Below are positions 1-9,646 of a stretch of DNA of 64,000 nucleotides, in pieces. The position numbers and the translations under genes are program-made. The notes beneath the pieces were generated by a model that was not told where the DNA came from, ran no database searches, and was given only the letters and a program-made list of their open reading frames with translations. The stretch's first letter is position 1; each line of letters begins with the position of its first letter. The DNA comes from Kordiimonas lipolytica (lineage in GTDB: Bacteria > Pseudomonadota > Alphaproteobacteria > Sphingomonadales > Kordiimonadaceae): the NCBI RefSeq assembly GCF_001550065.1, contig NZ_LRUB01000035.1, positions 186,001-250,000 of the forward strand. Direction: 5' to 3'.

Positions 1-1
1 A

Positions 2-334
2 GCTGAGGCAATATTCGAAATTGCGAAAAAGGTAGATGTTACTGGGTTTTCTGCAGTTCGAGCGGAGATTGACAGGGCGCCACTAGTCTATATTGAAAAG
101 TTGCCGATGCTTGGGCCTATAACAGCAAAACATCTTGCCAAGAACCTTGGTTATCCAATCGCAAAAAACGACCGTCATCTGGTTCGTTTGGCGGAAGAGC
201 AGGGTTTTCGGTGTGTCGACGCCTTTTGTGAGGCGCTCTCCAGCATGGTGGGTGAAAGTATCCCTGTCGTTGATATCACTCTCTGGCGATACGGTGTTTT
301 GAGATCGCAAAATACTTCCTCATTTGCCGCGTAA
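2..334 (+). CDS. Helix-hairpin-helix protein, 3' part only
   Basis: The reading frame is open from the window edge, so the N-terminus lies outside and only about 110 C-terminal residues are visible. The segment LPMLGPITAKHLAKNLG followed by a short spacer and NDRHLVRLAEEQGF resembles the helix-hairpin-helix plus downstream Asp region of HhH-GPD DNA glycosylases such as endonuclease III and MutY. NDRH sits where those enzymes carry their VDTH-like catalytic segment. The family is inferred from this short stretch; no Fe-S cysteine cluster is visible, and the substrate cannot be stated. A hairpin terminator follows about 50 bases after the stop, so it is probably transcribed separately from the dcw cluster. 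Confidence 0.6.
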   Translation, partial: AEAIFEIAKKVDVTGFSAVRAEIDRAPLVYIEKLPMLGPITAKHLAKNLGYPIAKNDRHLVRLAEEQGFRCVDAFCEALSSMVGESIPVVDITLWRYGVLRSQNTSSFAA

Positions 335-381
335 CATTATTTCCCATTTTTGAGAATTTGTCCTGAAGCCGATTTTCGAAT

Positions 382-403
382 GTTGCGCGGATGCGCAACT
401 TTT
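382..403 (+). terminator. Rho-independent terminator after the HhH gene
   Basis: GTTGCGC at 382-388 pairs perfectly with GCGCAAC at 393-399 around a GGAT loop, and TTTT follows. It lies about 50 bases after the stop of the upstream gene, in the right orientation to end its transcript before the mraZ promoter region. Confidence 0.55.
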
Positions 404-612
404 GAGTCTAACGGCGCCGGCGGACAGATTTACTGTCGCGTGACACTAGGCGCTTCATCAAACTCAGCCTTCCGACTTTCCTTGTTTCAGGGGGCGTCCC
501 AAATCGTTTTGAACCTGGAACAAAAGATAAACAAACATGTCTATTGCATTGATTTAAATGAATTTTATCAACTTGTTTTGCCGAGTTTGGTGTCCAAGAA
601 AGTTCACCATTT

Positions 613-657
613 CCCATGCAATCCCATTGACCAACCATGTTTACCCATGATATCCCA
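613..657 (-). promoter_or_regulatory. MraZ box array (TGGG direct repeats)
   Basis: Read on the - strand, TGGG occurs at 657-654, 647-644, 626-623 and 616-613, with a degenerate TGGT at 637-634 in the gap. Spacing is 10, 10, 11 and 10 bases. Known MraZ operators are TGGG-type pentamers repeated about every 10 bp just upstream of mraZ, so this is very probably the site where MraZ controls its own cluster. The array ends about 80 bases before the mraZ start. Confidence 0.75.
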
Positions 658-738
658 AATAGGTTCGGATGACGATCCGAATGCCTGTCTATCGTTTGGC
701 GGCGAGCGGCGGGGGGAGAAAACGGGGACCGATGGGCA

Positions 739-1206
739 ATGGCATTTTTCCTGTCCACATTTAAAAACAAGGTCGACAAGAAGGGGCGAGTGTCCGTTCC
801 TGCGCCTTTCCGTTCGGCTGTCTCCGGTGGCCATTTCCCTGGTGTTGTCGTGTATCGTCCGCTTAACCTCCCGTGCATCGAAGGCGCGGACATGTCCTTC
901 CTTGAACAGCTGTCTGACCGGCTCTACGGCGACTTTGGGCCCTTCAACCCCGACCAAATGTCTGTCGCCACCGCCATTCTTGCCGGTGCCAGCCAGCTTC
1001 AGTTCGACCCCGAAGGCCGTGTCATGTTGCCCGCCGAACTCCGCGAATTTGCTGGTATTGATGGTGCGGCTACCTTTGTAGGGCTTGGCCGCAAGTTCCA
1101 GATCTGGGACACGGCGGCCTATGAGGCGCACCAAAAAGAACAGTTGGCGCTGGCGTCTGAGACTGCGCCCAATTTGCCGCCCTTCGGCGGCGGGGGGCAG
1201 GCATGA
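739..1206 (+). CDS. mraZ: Transcriptional regulator MraZ
   Basis: This 155-residue protein has the two SpoVT/AbrB-like halves of MraZ: an N-terminal [17 protein letters not shown] motif and a second copy around [18 protein letters not shown]. MraZ forms a ring-shaped oligomer that binds TGGG repeats and usually represses its own dcw operon; matching repeats lie just upstream. It starts at an ATG about 10 bases after GGGGA and its last bases overlap the start of rsmH in ATGA. The length is normal for the family. As the first gene of the cluster it probably sets expression of everything down to ftsZ. Confidence 0.95.
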   Translation: MAFFLSTFKNKVDKKGRVSVPAPFRSAVSGGHFPGVVVYRPLNLPCIEGADMSFLEQLSDRLYGDFGPFNPDQMSVATAILAGASQLQFDPEGRVMLPAELREFAGIDGAATFVGLGRKFQIWDTAAYEAHQKEQLALASETAPNLPPFGGGGQA

Positions 1207-2210
1207 TTGCCGCCTCCAGCACAGCTAATCATCACACCGGACATATCCCTGTTCTTTTAAACGAAGTTGTTGAGGCGCTCGCGCCAAAAGACGGCGAAGT
1301 GTATGTGGATGGTACCTTCGGGGCTGGCGGCTATACGCGCGCAGTTTTGAATGCAGCCAACTGCAAAGTAATCGCCATTGACCGCGATCCCGATGCCATC
1401 AGGCGTGCCGATGCCTTCAAGGCCGAGTTTGGTGACCGCTTCGATATCCTTGAGGGCTGCTTCGGTGACATGCGCGCGCTCTTGAGCGCTGCAGGCGTGG
1501 AAGCCGTTGATGGCGTGATGCTGGATATTGGTGTGTCCTCCTTCCAGCTTGATGAGGCAGAGCGTGGGTTCTCCTTCATGGGGGATGGGCCCCTTGATAT
1601 GCGGATGGGCATGTCGGGCGAAAGCGCGGCTGATGTGGTCAATACATATGAAGAAGAGCGCCTGGCCAACATTATTTATGAATATGGCGAGGAGCGGAAA
1701 TCCCGCCGTATTGCGGCTGCGATTGTAAAAGATCGTGTCAATGAACCTTTCACGCGCACCAAGCAACTCGCTGACATGATCGAGCGGGTTATCGGCCGCC
1801 CGCCACAGCGCAAGGGGCAGAAAACTGTGCATCCAGCCACGCGGACGTTCCAGGCGCTGCGTATCCATGTGAACGACGAGTTGGGGGAATTGGCGCGCGG
1901 CCTTGAAGGGGCAGAGCAGGTTCTGGCGTCCGGTGGCCGCCTTGTTGTGGTGTCTTTCCATTCGCTTGAAGACCGCATGGTCAAGAATTTCATGGCAGAG
2001 CGCAGTGGCCGCATGAGTGGCGGTAGTCGCCATCGTCCGGGGCCGGTGGCCCAGGGGGCTGCGCCAACATTTGAACAAAAGAACAAGGGAGCGGCGAAGC
2101 CAGGAGACGCAGAGCTGGAAGTTAATCCACGCGCGCGTTCCTCCCGGCTTCGCCAAGCTATTCGTACTGAAGCGCCTGCAAGGCAGGTGGCTGAACGGGG
2201 GAGGGGCTGA
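1203..2210 (+). CDS. rsmH: 16S rRNA (cytosine(1402)-N4)-methyltransferase
   Basis: RsmH (MraW) uses S-adenosylmethionine to methylate N4 of C1402 in the decoding centre of 16S rRNA. The protein (335 residues) begins with the typical [13 protein letters not shown] and the SAM-binding [12 protein letters not shown] motif, followed by [11 protein letters not shown] and, near the C-terminus, [14 protein letters not shown]. It overlaps mraZ by four bases (ATGA) and ftsL by one base, so translation of the three is probably coupled. It is conserved in this position in dcw clusters although its role is ribosomal. Confidence 0.97.
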   Translation: MIAASSTANHHTGHIPVLLNEVVEALAPKDGEVYVDGTFGAGGYTRAVLNAANCKVIAIDRDPDAIRRADAFKAEFGDRFDILEGCFGDMRALLSAAGVEAVDGVMLDIGVSSFQLDEAERGFSFMGDGPLDMRMGMSGESAADVVNTYEEERLANIIYEYGEERKSRRIAAAIVKDRVNEPFTRTKQLADMIERVIGRPPQRKGQKTVHPATRTFQALRIHVNDELGELARGLEGAEQVLASGGRLVVVSFHSLEDRMVKNFMAERSGRMSGGSRHRPGPVAQGAAPTFEQKNKGAAKPGDAELEVNPRARSSRLRQAIRTEAPARQVAERGRG

Positions 2211-2602
2211 TGCGTCGGATGATTACCATTTGTGCGGCTGTAACGGCGCTGGCATCTGGCGCGGCCGTGTTGCAACTGAAGCTGGCGGTTCAGGAGAAGG
2301 CCGAGATTGTCGAGGCGCTGGCGCAGCAGATACACGAGGACCGTGAGGCGATCCGGGTGCTGGAGGCCGAATGGGCCTTCCTGACCACACCGCGGTCGCT
2401 GCAGGAAAAATCCATCCGCTTTCTGGCGTTGATGCCGCCAAGTGCAGAGCAGGTGGTTACAGACATCACCCGCATCCCGTTCCGGCCGAAGGGGATTGAG
2501 GCGGGGGAGGACCCAGGGGTGCTTCTGCCTACCAAAGCACAGCCTGAAGAAAACAAGAAACACGACAAGACAGATAAGGACAGGAAAGGACAAAGTTTGT
2601 GA
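2210..2602 (+). CDS. ftsL: Cell division protein FtsL
   Basis: A small bitopic protein of 130 residues. Residues 4-22 form one hydrophobic segment, followed by a heptad-like helical region (about 25-60) that would form the periplasmic coiled coil with FtsB. The tail after residue 95 is charged and low in complexity. Primary sequence conservation of FtsL is weak; the call rests on topology, length and position between rsmH and ftsI. In the divisome FtsL-FtsB-FtsQ relays activation to FtsW-FtsI. The start ATG overlaps the rsmH stop, and the stop overlaps the ftsI GTG. Confidence 0.85.
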   Translation: MRRMITICAAVTALASGAAVLQLKLAVQEKAEIVEALAQQIHEDREAIRVLEAEWAFLTTPRSLQEKSIRFLALMPPSAEQVVTDITRIPFRPKGIEAGEDPGVLLPTKAQPEENKKHDKTDKDRKGQSL

Positions 2603-4281
2603 GTGCGACAACGGCATATCAGCGTCTGTCCCTTGAAGGGGAGCGCAAAAGCGCGCTTGATGTTGCCCGCAACCGCCTGATGGTTGCGGTTCTGCTGTTT
2701 TTTGCGGCCTTCGCTGTGATGGTGGTGCGCACCATCGAGCTTGGGTTGTCGACGCCTGAAACCAAGCAGGTGGCTGAGCGCCAGATCGTGATCCCGCCGG
2801 TGAAGGTGGCGCGCGCGGATATTCTGGACCGCAACGGCGAAGTGCTTGCAACCAACCTTGAAACTTCGTCCCTTTATGCCAATCCGTCCAAGGTGAAGAA
2901 CCCGGCTGAAGTGGCGGCGCGCCTTGTTGAGGTGCTGCCGGACCTGAGCCTGTCTGAAGTTGAAGAAAAGCTCTCGTCCGAGCGTAAATTTGTTTGGCTG
3001 AAACGAAAGCTGAGCCCGCGCGAAAAGTGGCAGGTAAATGCTCTTGGCGTACCGGCGCTTCAGTTCCAGCGCGAAGAAGAGCGTGTTTACCCTCATGGCC
3101 GCCTGGCAGCCCATGCGCTTGGTTATGTTGATGTGGACGGTAACGGTCTTGGGGGCGTTGAATATTTCTTCAACGACCGCCTGAATGATGCAAATCGCAC
3201 GGACGAGCCGATCAAGCTGGCCCTTGATATCCGCGTTCAGTATGCCCTGACAGACGAACTTGAAGCTGCGATGAGCGCGCACCGCGCCATTGGTGCCGCG
3301 GGTATCGTGATGGATGTGAATACGGGCGAGGTGATCGCGCTTGCGTCCCTGCCTGACTATGACCCGAACGATATTCGCGGTGTGGCGAACCAGCAGCGCT
3401 TTAACCGCGCTACCCAGGGCGTGTATGAGCTTGGCTCCACCTTCAAGACTTTCACTTTTGCGGCAGCTCTTGATCAGGGCATTGCCACGCTTGAGGATGG
3501 CTATGATGCCACCAAGCCGCTGCATGTGGCGCGCTTCACGATCCGCGACGATCACCCGAAGGCGCGCTTCATGTCGCTGCCGGAAATTTTCGCTTACTCT
3601 TCTAACATCGGTACGGCGCAGATGGCGCTCGACTTAGGGGCAGAGAAACAGCAGAATTTCCTGCGTGAGCTTGGTTTCCTTGACCCAACAAACATTGAGC
3701 TCGCGGAGGTGGGAAGCCCGATCTATCCGGCCACTTGGCGCAAGTCGTCCACCATGACGATTTCCTATGGTCATGGCATTGCCGTCAGCCCTATTCAACT
3801 GGTGAATGGCATTGCCGCAATGGTGAACGGCGGAAGGCTTATTCCTGCCACACTCACGCACAACGATGACAATTGGCGGCAAGGGCAGCAGGTGATTTCC
3901 CAAAACACCAGCCGCAAGATCCGGCAGTTGCTGCGTCTTGCCGTCACCAAGGGGACTGGTGGCCGGTCTGAGGCTGTTGGCTACCGCGTGGGCGGCAAGA
4001 CGGGGACAGCAGAGAAAGCGGTCGCTGGCGGCTATGACAGAAAAGCGCTGATTTCATCTTTCGTTGGCGTGTTCCCAATGGACGATCCGCAATATGTGGT
4101 GTTCGCGCTTCTGGATGAGCCGCGCGGCACGAAGGAAACTTTTGGCTATCGCTCGGGCGGTTGGGTTGCAGCCCCCGTGGTGAAAAATGTGATTTTGCGC
4201 TCGGCTCCGCTTCTTGGGGTTGCGCCGAAACGGGAAGACGAAGGCCTGTATCAGCAGGTCGCCCTTATGATCGAGGAGTAG
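2599..4281 (+). CDS. ftsI: Septal peptidoglycan transpeptidase FtsI (PBP3)
   Basis: A monofunctional class B penicillin-binding protein of 560 residues. One transmembrane helix lies near residues 30-50, then the pedestal domain, then the transpeptidase domain with all three catalytic motifs: S280-T-F-K283, S334-S335-N336 and K467-T468-G469. Ser280 is the expected acyl-enzyme nucleophile. It crosslinks septal peptidoglycan together with the glycosyltransferase FtsW. The start is GTG, in a GTGA overlap with the ftsL stop; an alternative ATG is not close. Nothing is missing compared with the family. Confidence 0.96.
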   Translation: MSATTAYQRLSLEGERKSALDVARNRLMVAVLLFFAAFAVMVVRTIELGLSTPETKQVAERQIVIPPVKVARADILDRNGEVLATNLETSSLYANPSKVKNPAEVAARLVEVLPDLSLSEVEEKLSSERKFVWLKRKLSPREKWQVNALGVPALQFQREEERVYPHGRLAAHALGYVDVDGNGLGGVEYFFNDRLNDANRTDEPIKLALDIRVQYALTDELEAAMSAHRAIGAAGIVMDVNTGEVIALASLPDYDPNDIRGVANQQRFNRATQGVYELGSTFKTFTFAAALDQGIATLEDGYDATKPLHVARFTIRDDHPKARFMSLPEIFAYSSNIGTAQMALDLGAEKQQNFLRELGFLDPTNIELAEVGSPIYPATWRKSSTMTISYGHGIAVSPIQLVNGIAAMVNGGRLIPATLTHNDDNWRQGQQVISQNTSRKIRQLLRLAVTKGTGGRSEAVGYRVGGKTGTAEKAVAGGYDRKALISSFVGVFPMDDPQYVVFALLDEPRGTKETFGYRSGGWVAAPVVKNVILRSAPLLGVAPKREDEGLYQQVALMIEE

Positions 4282-4291
4282 GGAAGGGGCA

Positions 4292-5755
4292 ATGACAGTA
4301 ACGCTTGCACAACTGCTTGGCGGACGCCGCGTAGCCGGGGATGTCACCATCACCGGCATGACGGTGGACAGTCGCCGCGTGCAGCCTGGCGATCTGTTTG
4401 TTGCTCTGCCCGGAACCAAGGTGGATGGTCGCAAGTATATCGCTGACGCGATCAAGGCCGGCGCATCTGCAATATTGACCACAGAGGGAACAGCGGTTGA
4501 AGGTGCGGGCGTTCCCGTTATCGAGGATGCCAATCCCCGCCGCCGCTATGCAGAGCTGGCGGCGCGTTTCTATGGTACCCAGCCGAAGACGCAAGTAGCC
4601 GTGACCGGAACAAACGGCAAAACATCGGTGGCTGATTTCACCCGGCAGATCTGGCAGGCGCTTGGCTTTGAAGCAGCCAGCATCGGTACACTTGGCGTGC
4701 GTTCGGGTGTGGTTAAGCGTCCTGGCGGGCTTACGACGCCTGATCCCATGGGGCTTCATGAAGTGCTGGCGGAATTGGCGAAAAAGGGTGTCGATCATGC
4801 TGCGATTGAGGCTTCCAGCCACGGTCTGGACCAATACCGGCTTGACGGCGTGCGGCTTTCGGCTGCGGCTTTTACAAACCTGACGCGCGACCATATGGAT
4901 TATCACCGCACAGAACAGGGCTATTTCTACGCAAAAGCCCGTTTGTTCGGCGAGCTTCTTGGGCCTGGCGCGGGTGCGGTGATCAATGTGGATGACCCGT
5001 GGGGGCTTATCCTTGAAGATATCGCTTGGGCGCGTGGCTTACGCATATTGACGGTGGGCTGTCATGAAAAAGCTGTGCTTCGCCTGTTGAATCAGGAAGT
5101 TACGGCAACAGGGCAAATCATCGAAGTTCTGTTTGGTGGGCACAGGCATACAATTAATCTGCCCCTTGTGGGCGCCTTCCAGGCCCATAACGCCCTTGTG
5201 GCAGCAGGCTTGGTGATCATTTCCGGCGGCGAGCCAAGGCACGCGTTGATGGCGCTTGAAGACCTTGAAGGCGTGCCGGGCCGGATGGAGCTGATCGGCG
5301 AAAGTACCACTGGTGGTGCTGTGTTCGTGGACTATGCCCACACGCCTGACGGCCTGCGCACGGTCTTGAAGGCCGCCCGGTCGCACAATCCAAACAAACT
5401 CAAGGTCGTATTCGGCTGCGGTGGGGACCGCGATGCCGGAAAACGGCCGCAAATGGGGGCTGTCGCCACCGAACTTGCGGACGAAGTGTACATCACTGAC
5501 GACAATCCGCGCTCGGAAGACGCTGCTGCCATTCGGTCTGAAATCAAGGTGGCCTGTGCGTCAGGCATCGAGATTGGTGACCGCGGAAAAGCGATCGAAA
5601 CTGCGATCGCATCGCTCGAGGCCGGTGACATGCTGATTGTTGCCGGTAAAGGACATGAGGAAGGCCAAACGGTTGGGGAGACCGTGCTGCCTTTCTCCGA
5701 CATTGTGACGGTCAGGGAAATCCTGGTCGCTCAGGGTGCAGGAAACGGGGGCTGA
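4292..5755 (+). CDS. murE: UDP-MurNAc-L-Ala-D-Glu:meso-diaminopimelate ligase
   Basis: MurE adds the third residue of the peptidoglycan stem peptide in the cytoplasm. The ATP-binding motif TGTNGKT lies at residues 105-111. The DNPR motif at residues 404-407 is the known signature for meso-diaminopimelate as substrate rather than lysine, so this organism should make DAP-type peptidoglycan. The 487-residue length is normal. The ATG follows an AAGGGGC ribosome site and starts 10 bases after ftsI. Confidence 0.97.
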   Translation: MTVTLAQLLGGRRVAGDVTITGMTVDSRRVQPGDLFVALPGTKVDGRKYIADAIKAGASAILTTEGTAVEGAGVPVIEDANPRRRYAELAARFYGTQPKTQVAVTGTNGKTSVADFTRQIWQALGFEAASIGTLGVRSGVVKRPGGLTTPDPMGLHEVLAELAKKGVDHAAIEASSHGLDQYRLDGVRLSAAAFTNLTRDHMDYHRTEQGYFYAKARLFGELLGPGAGAVINVDDPWGLILEDIAWARGLRILTVGCHEKAVLRLLNQEVTATGQIIEVLFGGHRHTINLPLVGAFQAHNALVAAGLVIISGGEPRHALMALEDLEGVPGRMELIGESTTGGAVFVDYAHTPDGLRTVLKAARSHNPNKLKVVFGCGGDRDAGKRPQMGAVATELADEVYITDDNPRSEDAAAIRSEIKVACASGIEIGDRGKAIETAIASLEAGDMLIVAGKGHEEGQTVGETVLPFSDIVTVREILVAQGAGNGG

Positions 5756-5759
5756 GAGG

Positions 5760-7208
5760 GTGTTTATTAAAGAGCCATTATGGACATCAGCGGAACTGGG
5801 GGCAATGTGTGGCGGCCTTAATGCGCGGCCATGGTACGCGGATGGTGTTCAAACTGATAGTCGTGAAGTCATGCCGGGTGATCTCTTTGTAGCGCTCAAG
5901 GGCGACCATGAAGATGGTCACAGCTATCTGGCCGACGCCTTCGCGCGCGGTGCTGTTGCCGCACTTGTGAGCGAGAGCGTGGACGGTTTCGACCAGGGGG
6001 ATACCCGCCTTGTGCACGTGGCGGACACACTTGAATCACTGCGCCTGATGGCAGGCGAAGCCCGGCGCCGAGCGCCTGCGAAAATCATTGGCGTGACGGG
6101 CAGTGCGGGGAAAACAAGCGTTGTTCACGCACTGAGGAAATCCCTTGAGCGTGTTGACCGCACGCATGCCAGCATCAAAAGCTATAACAACCATGTTGGC
6201 GTGCCGCTTTCGCTGGCGCGTATGACCCGGGCAAGCCGCTTCGGTGTTTTTGAGCTTGGCATGAGCGGTCCGGGCGAAATTCGCCGCAACGCAACGCTTG
6301 TGCGTCCTGATGTGGCGATTGTAACCGGCGTGGGGGCAGCGCATACGGCAGCCTTCAGCAGTGTGGAAGATATCGCCCGCACAAAGGCGGAAATCTTTGA
6401 AGGTCTGACAGATGGCGGTGTCGCGGTGATCAATATCGATCATCCATATGCTGACATTCTCGTTGATGCGGCCAAAACGCTGGGACACCAGGTTCTGACC
6501 GTCTCTGTTACTGGCGCGGCGGATGTGCGGCCGCTTCGGATGACCGAACATCATACATGTACGTGCCTGACCGCAGATATCGCCGGTACGCCAATCACTT
6601 ACAAGATTGGGCAACCTGGTCGTGAGTGGGTGCAAAACAGCCTTCTGGTGCTGGCGGCAGTGAAAGCTGTGGGTGGAGACCTTGGGCATGGGGCGATGGC
6701 GTTGGCGTCACTGGAAGCTGAACCCGGCCGCGGCCGGACCCATACGCTGAACCTGCCGTACGCACAGGTTACCCTGCTGGATGACAGTTATAACGCCAAC
6801 GCGCTGAGCATGAAGGCTGCGCTACGCCGCCTGTCGCTTGTGCCACTTCGGCAGTTCGGCCGCCGGATTGCCGTGCTGGCGGATATGCGCGAGTTGGGTG
6901 ATGACGCGAAAGTCGTGTATCAGGCGCTGGCGGCAGATATCGCCAAATTTGGCGTCTCGAAAATCTATTCTTTCGGGCCCGAGATTACAAATGTTGCAAG
7001 GAGAGCTGGCGTTGATGTAGTTGCGTGCAAGTCCATTGCCGATGGTGCCGATGAGCTGATCCGGGACCTCAGGGATGGTGACGCCGTTATGGTGAAAGGC
7101 GCCAACAGCGCAGGCCTTTCAAGCATCGTCAATAAGCTGCTTGAGCAAAACGATCAGGAAATTCAGGAAAACGCCACCAGAGTGGCGGGAGTAGCCAATG
7201 CTTTATAA
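5760..7208 (+). CDS. murF: UDP-MurNAc-tripeptide:D-Ala-D-Ala ligase
   Basis: MurF attaches the D-Ala-D-Ala dipeptide to complete the UDP-MurNAc-pentapeptide. The Mur-ligase P-loop is seen as [11 protein letters not shown], with the N-terminal substrate domain ([18 protein letters not shown]) before it. I place the start at the GTG at 5760, five bases after the murE stop and about nine after a GGGGG stretch. An in-frame GTG at 5736 inside murE would add eight residues and cannot be excluded. Its 3' end overlaps mraY by 11 bases. Confidence 0.94.
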   Translation: MFIKEPLWTSAELGAMCGGLNARPWYADGVQTDSREVMPGDLFVALKGDHEDGHSYLADAFARGAVAALVSESVDGFDQGDTRLVHVADTLESLRLMAGEARRRAPAKIIGVTGSAGKTSVVHALRKSLERVDRTHASIKSYNNHVGVPLSLARMTRASRFGVFELGMSGPGEIRRNATLVRPDVAIVTGVGAAHTAAFSSVEDIARTKAEIFEGLTDGGVAVINIDHPYADILVDAAKTLGHQVLTVSVTGAADVRPLRMTEHHTCTCLTADIAGTPITYKIGQPGREWVQNSLLVLAAVKAVGGDLGHGAMALASLEAEPGRGRTHTLNLPYAQVTLLDDSYNANALSMKAALRRLSLVPLRQFGRRIAVLADMRELGDDAKVVYQALAADIAKFGVSKIYSFGPEITNVARRAGVDVVACKSIADGADELIRDLRDGDAVMVKGANSAGLSSIVNKLLEQNDQEIQENATRVAGVANAL

Positions 7209-8274
7209 CCTGCTTGCCCCATACGCTGACCAGGGTGGCTTCTTCAACCTGTTCCGGTACCTTACTTTCCGGAGTGGTGGTGCTGTGGTAACGGCGCTGA
7301 TCATCTGCTTCATTTTCGGGCCCATGATCATTCGCTGGCTGAAGGCAAAGCAGAAGAAAGGGCAGCCGATCCGCGAAGACGGCCCGCAAAGCCATATTGT
7401 CGCAAAAGCAGGCACGCCGACCATGGGCGGTTTCATGATCCTGCTGGCGCTTGGCATCTCCACTTTCCTGTGGGCTGACCTGTCGAACAAATATGTATGG
7501 GCGGTGATGATTGTTACCCTCGGGTTTGGGGCCATTGGTTTCGTGGATGATTACCTCAAGGTGACAAAGCGTTCGAGTGGCGGTGTATCTGGCAAGATCA
7601 GGCTGCTATTGGAATTCGCTATCGCAGGTGGGGTGGCTTGGTGGCTCTCTTCGGCTGACGGCACGGAGCTTGCGCTGCCTTTTGCCAAGAACTTCCTTGT
7701 GAACCTGGGCATTTTCTATGTGCCGTTCGCCATGCTGGTAATGGTTTGGGCAGGCAATGCCGTGAACTTGACCGACGGCCTTGACGGCCTGGCGATTGTG
7801 CCGGTGATCATTGCCTGTGCGGCGCTTGGCTTCATCGCTTATATGGTTGGCAGCACGGTCTATAGCGACTATCTCGGCATCCCTTATGTTGGCGGTGCTG
7901 GTGAGCTGACCGTCCTGTGCGCTGCCATGATTGGCGCGGGGCTTGGGTTCCTGTGGTTCAACGCGCCGCCAGCCATGGTGTTTATGGGCGACACCGGCTC
8001 GCTGGCACTCGGCGGCATGCTGGGCAGCATAGCCGTTGTGATCAAGCATGAGATCGTGCTTGGCATCATCGGTGGCCTTTTCTGGCTCGAGACCATTTCC
8101 GTGATTGTGCAGGTAATCAGCTTCAAGCTGACAGGCAAGCGCGTGTTCCGGATGGCGCCCCTGCATCACCACTATGAAGAAAAAGGCTGGGCGGAGCCGA
8201 CAATTGTTATCCGCTTCTGGATCATTGCCATCGTGCTGGCCCTGGCGGGCCTGGCAACATTGAAGCTGAGGTAA
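7198..8274 (+). CDS. mraY: Phospho-N-acetylmuramoyl-pentapeptide transferase
   Basis: MraY transfers phospho-MurNAc-pentapeptide to undecaprenyl phosphate to make lipid I on the inner face of the cytoplasmic membrane. The polytopic protein (358 residues, about ten membrane segments) carries the family hallmarks [21 protein letters not shown] and the cytoplasmic APLHHHYE loop. A GGGAG ribosome site precedes the ATG, which lies inside the end of murF. Confidence 0.97.
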   Translation: MLYNLLAPYADQGGFFNLFRYLTFRSGGAVVTALIICFIFGPMIIRWLKAKQKKGQPIREDGPQSHIVAKAGTPTMGGFMILLALGISTFLWADLSNKYVWAVMIVTLGFGAIGFVDDYLKVTKRSSGGVSGKIRLLLEFAIAGGVAWWLSSADGTELALPFAKNFLVNLGIFYVPFAMLVMVWAGNAVNLTDGLDGLAIVPVIIACAALGFIAYMVGSTVYSDYLGIPYVGGAGELTVLCAAMIGAGLGFLWFNAPPAMVFMGDTGSLALGGMLGSIAVVIKHEIVLGIIGGLFWLETISVIVQVISFKLTGKRVFRMAPLHHHYEEKGWAEPTIVIRFWIIAIVLALAGLATLKLR

Positions 8275-8281
8275 GGGCGAC

Positions 8282-9646
8282 TTGATTACGGCACCAACAT
8301 ATAAGGACAAGACAGTGGGCGTGTTCGGCCTGGCCCGGACTGGTGTGGCCGCTGTTGATGCCCTTGTGGCCTCGGGCGCCCGCGTCATGGCGTGGGACGA
8401 CACAGTTGAGCGTCGCGACCAAGTTGGCAGCCATGCCAGGGATCTTTACCGCGCTGACTTCACTGACATGGAAGCCTTGATGCTGGCACCGGGTGTGCCG
8501 CTGACGCACCCTAAGCCTCATGCGCTGGTGGAAAAGGCGAATGCCGCCGGTGTGCCGCTGATCAGCGATTTCGATATTTTTCAGGCTGCGCGGGAAAGCC
8601 TGCCAGCGCACCGCACAGTGGCCATCACTGGCACCAACGGTAAATCCACGACGACGGCCCTGATTGGTCACATGATTGAAAGTTGCGGCCTACCTGTTGC
8701 CATCGGCGGCAACATCGGACGTGGCATCCTGTCCTTGGATCCACTCGCGGAAGGCGGTGTGTATGTGTTCGAGATGTCGTCTTTCCAGTTGGACCTGACA
8801 AAAGACTTCAAGGCTGACGTTGCGATCCTTCTAAACCTGACACCGGACCACTTGGATCGTCATGGCGATATGGCGGGCTATACGGCTGCCAAAAAGCGCC
8901 TGTTCGAAATGCAGGCAGAAGGTGCCGTTGCCATTGTGGGGCAGGATGAAGCCGCCACACAGGCGCTTGCTGAATCTCTGGCCGCGCCCATTGTGCGAAT
9001 TTCCAGCAGCAGCCAGGTGCCAGGCGGTGTGTATGCCAAAGATGGCCAGCTGATTGATGATTCAGACGGTAACCATAAGGTTGTGGGTGACCTCAGGAGC
9101 CTGCCGACCCTCAAGGGTGCGCACAATTGGCAGAATGCAGCTGCCGCCTACGCTGCAGGCCGGGCACTTGGCCTGAAGGCGGAAGATATCTTCAAATCCT
9201 TCACCACCTTTCCCGGCCTTGCCCATAGGCAAGAGCTGATCGGCGAAGCGAATGGTGTTCGTTTTGTGAACGATTCCAAGGCCACGAATGTGGATGCCGC
9301 CAGCCGCGCGCTCGCGTCTTACCGCAATATTCGCTGGATCGTTGGCGGTCGCCCCAAGGACAAAACTTTCACCGCACTGTTGCCTTTCACTGCAGAAGTG
9401 AAGAAAGCCTATCTTCTGGGCGAGGCCGCGGACGCGCTGGTGCATGACCTGGGAGAAACCATCCCGTATGTCGATTGCCGCGATATGATCGATGCAGTTG
9501 AAAAGGCCACTGCCGACGCAGAGCCCGGCGATGTGGTGCTGCTGTCACCGGCTTGCACCGCCTTTGACCAATTCACGGATTTTGAAGCCCGCGGCGAGGC
9601 CTTCCGTCTTGCGGTGCACGCTCAGATGCAGGGAGACGCGAAATGA
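8282..9646 (+). CDS. murD: UDP-MurNAc-L-alanine:D-glutamate ligase
   Basis: MurD adds D-glutamate as the second stem-peptide residue. It has an N-terminal Rossmann-like fold (VFGLARTGVAA), the ATP site TGTNGKSTTTALIGH and the C-terminal domain ending near LLSPACTAFDQF, which is typical of MurD. The start is an unusual TTG, preceded by AAGGGCGA at short spacing; no ATG or GTG nearby keeps the conserved N-terminal strand. The stop overlaps the ftsW ATG by four bases. Confidence 0.96.
   Translation: MITAPTYKDKTVGVFGLARTGVAAVDALVASGARVMAWDDTVERRDQVGSHARDLYRADFTDMEALMLAPGVPLTHPKPHALVEKANAAGVPLISDFDIFQAARESLPAHRTVAITGTNGKSTTTALIGHMIESCGLPVAIGGNIGRGILSLDPLAEGGVYVFEMSSFQLDLTKDFKADVAILLNLTPDHLDRHGDMAGYTAAKKRLFEMQAEGAVAIVGQDEAATQALAESLAAPIVRISSSSQVPGGVYAKDGQLIDDSDGNHKVVGDLRSLPTLKGAHNWQNAAAAYAAGRALGLKAEDIFKSFTTFPGLAHRQELIGEANGVRFVNDSKATNVDAASRALASYRNIRWIVGGRPKDKTFTALLPFTAEVKKAYLLGEAADALVHDLGETIPYVDCRDMIDAVEKATADAEPGDVVLLSPACTAFDQFTDFEARGEAFRLAVHAQMQGDAK

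Larger units (their letters stand above)
335..738. other. Intergenic regulatory region upstream of the dcw cluster
   Basis: Four hundred bases carry no convincing gene. The left part holds the terminator of the preceding gene, the centre (about 540-570) is AT-rich and the likely promoter neighbourhood, and 606-657 carries MraZ-type repeats. Open frames that cross this region have no ribosome site and run antisense or out of frame into mraZ, so I treat them as chance. Confidence 0.6.

Noticed and set aside
350..1081. Long open frame crossing the mraZ upstream region on the + strand
   Set aside because: It is out of frame with mraZ, has no ribosome site and no recognisable domain; the true gene is the mraZ frame.
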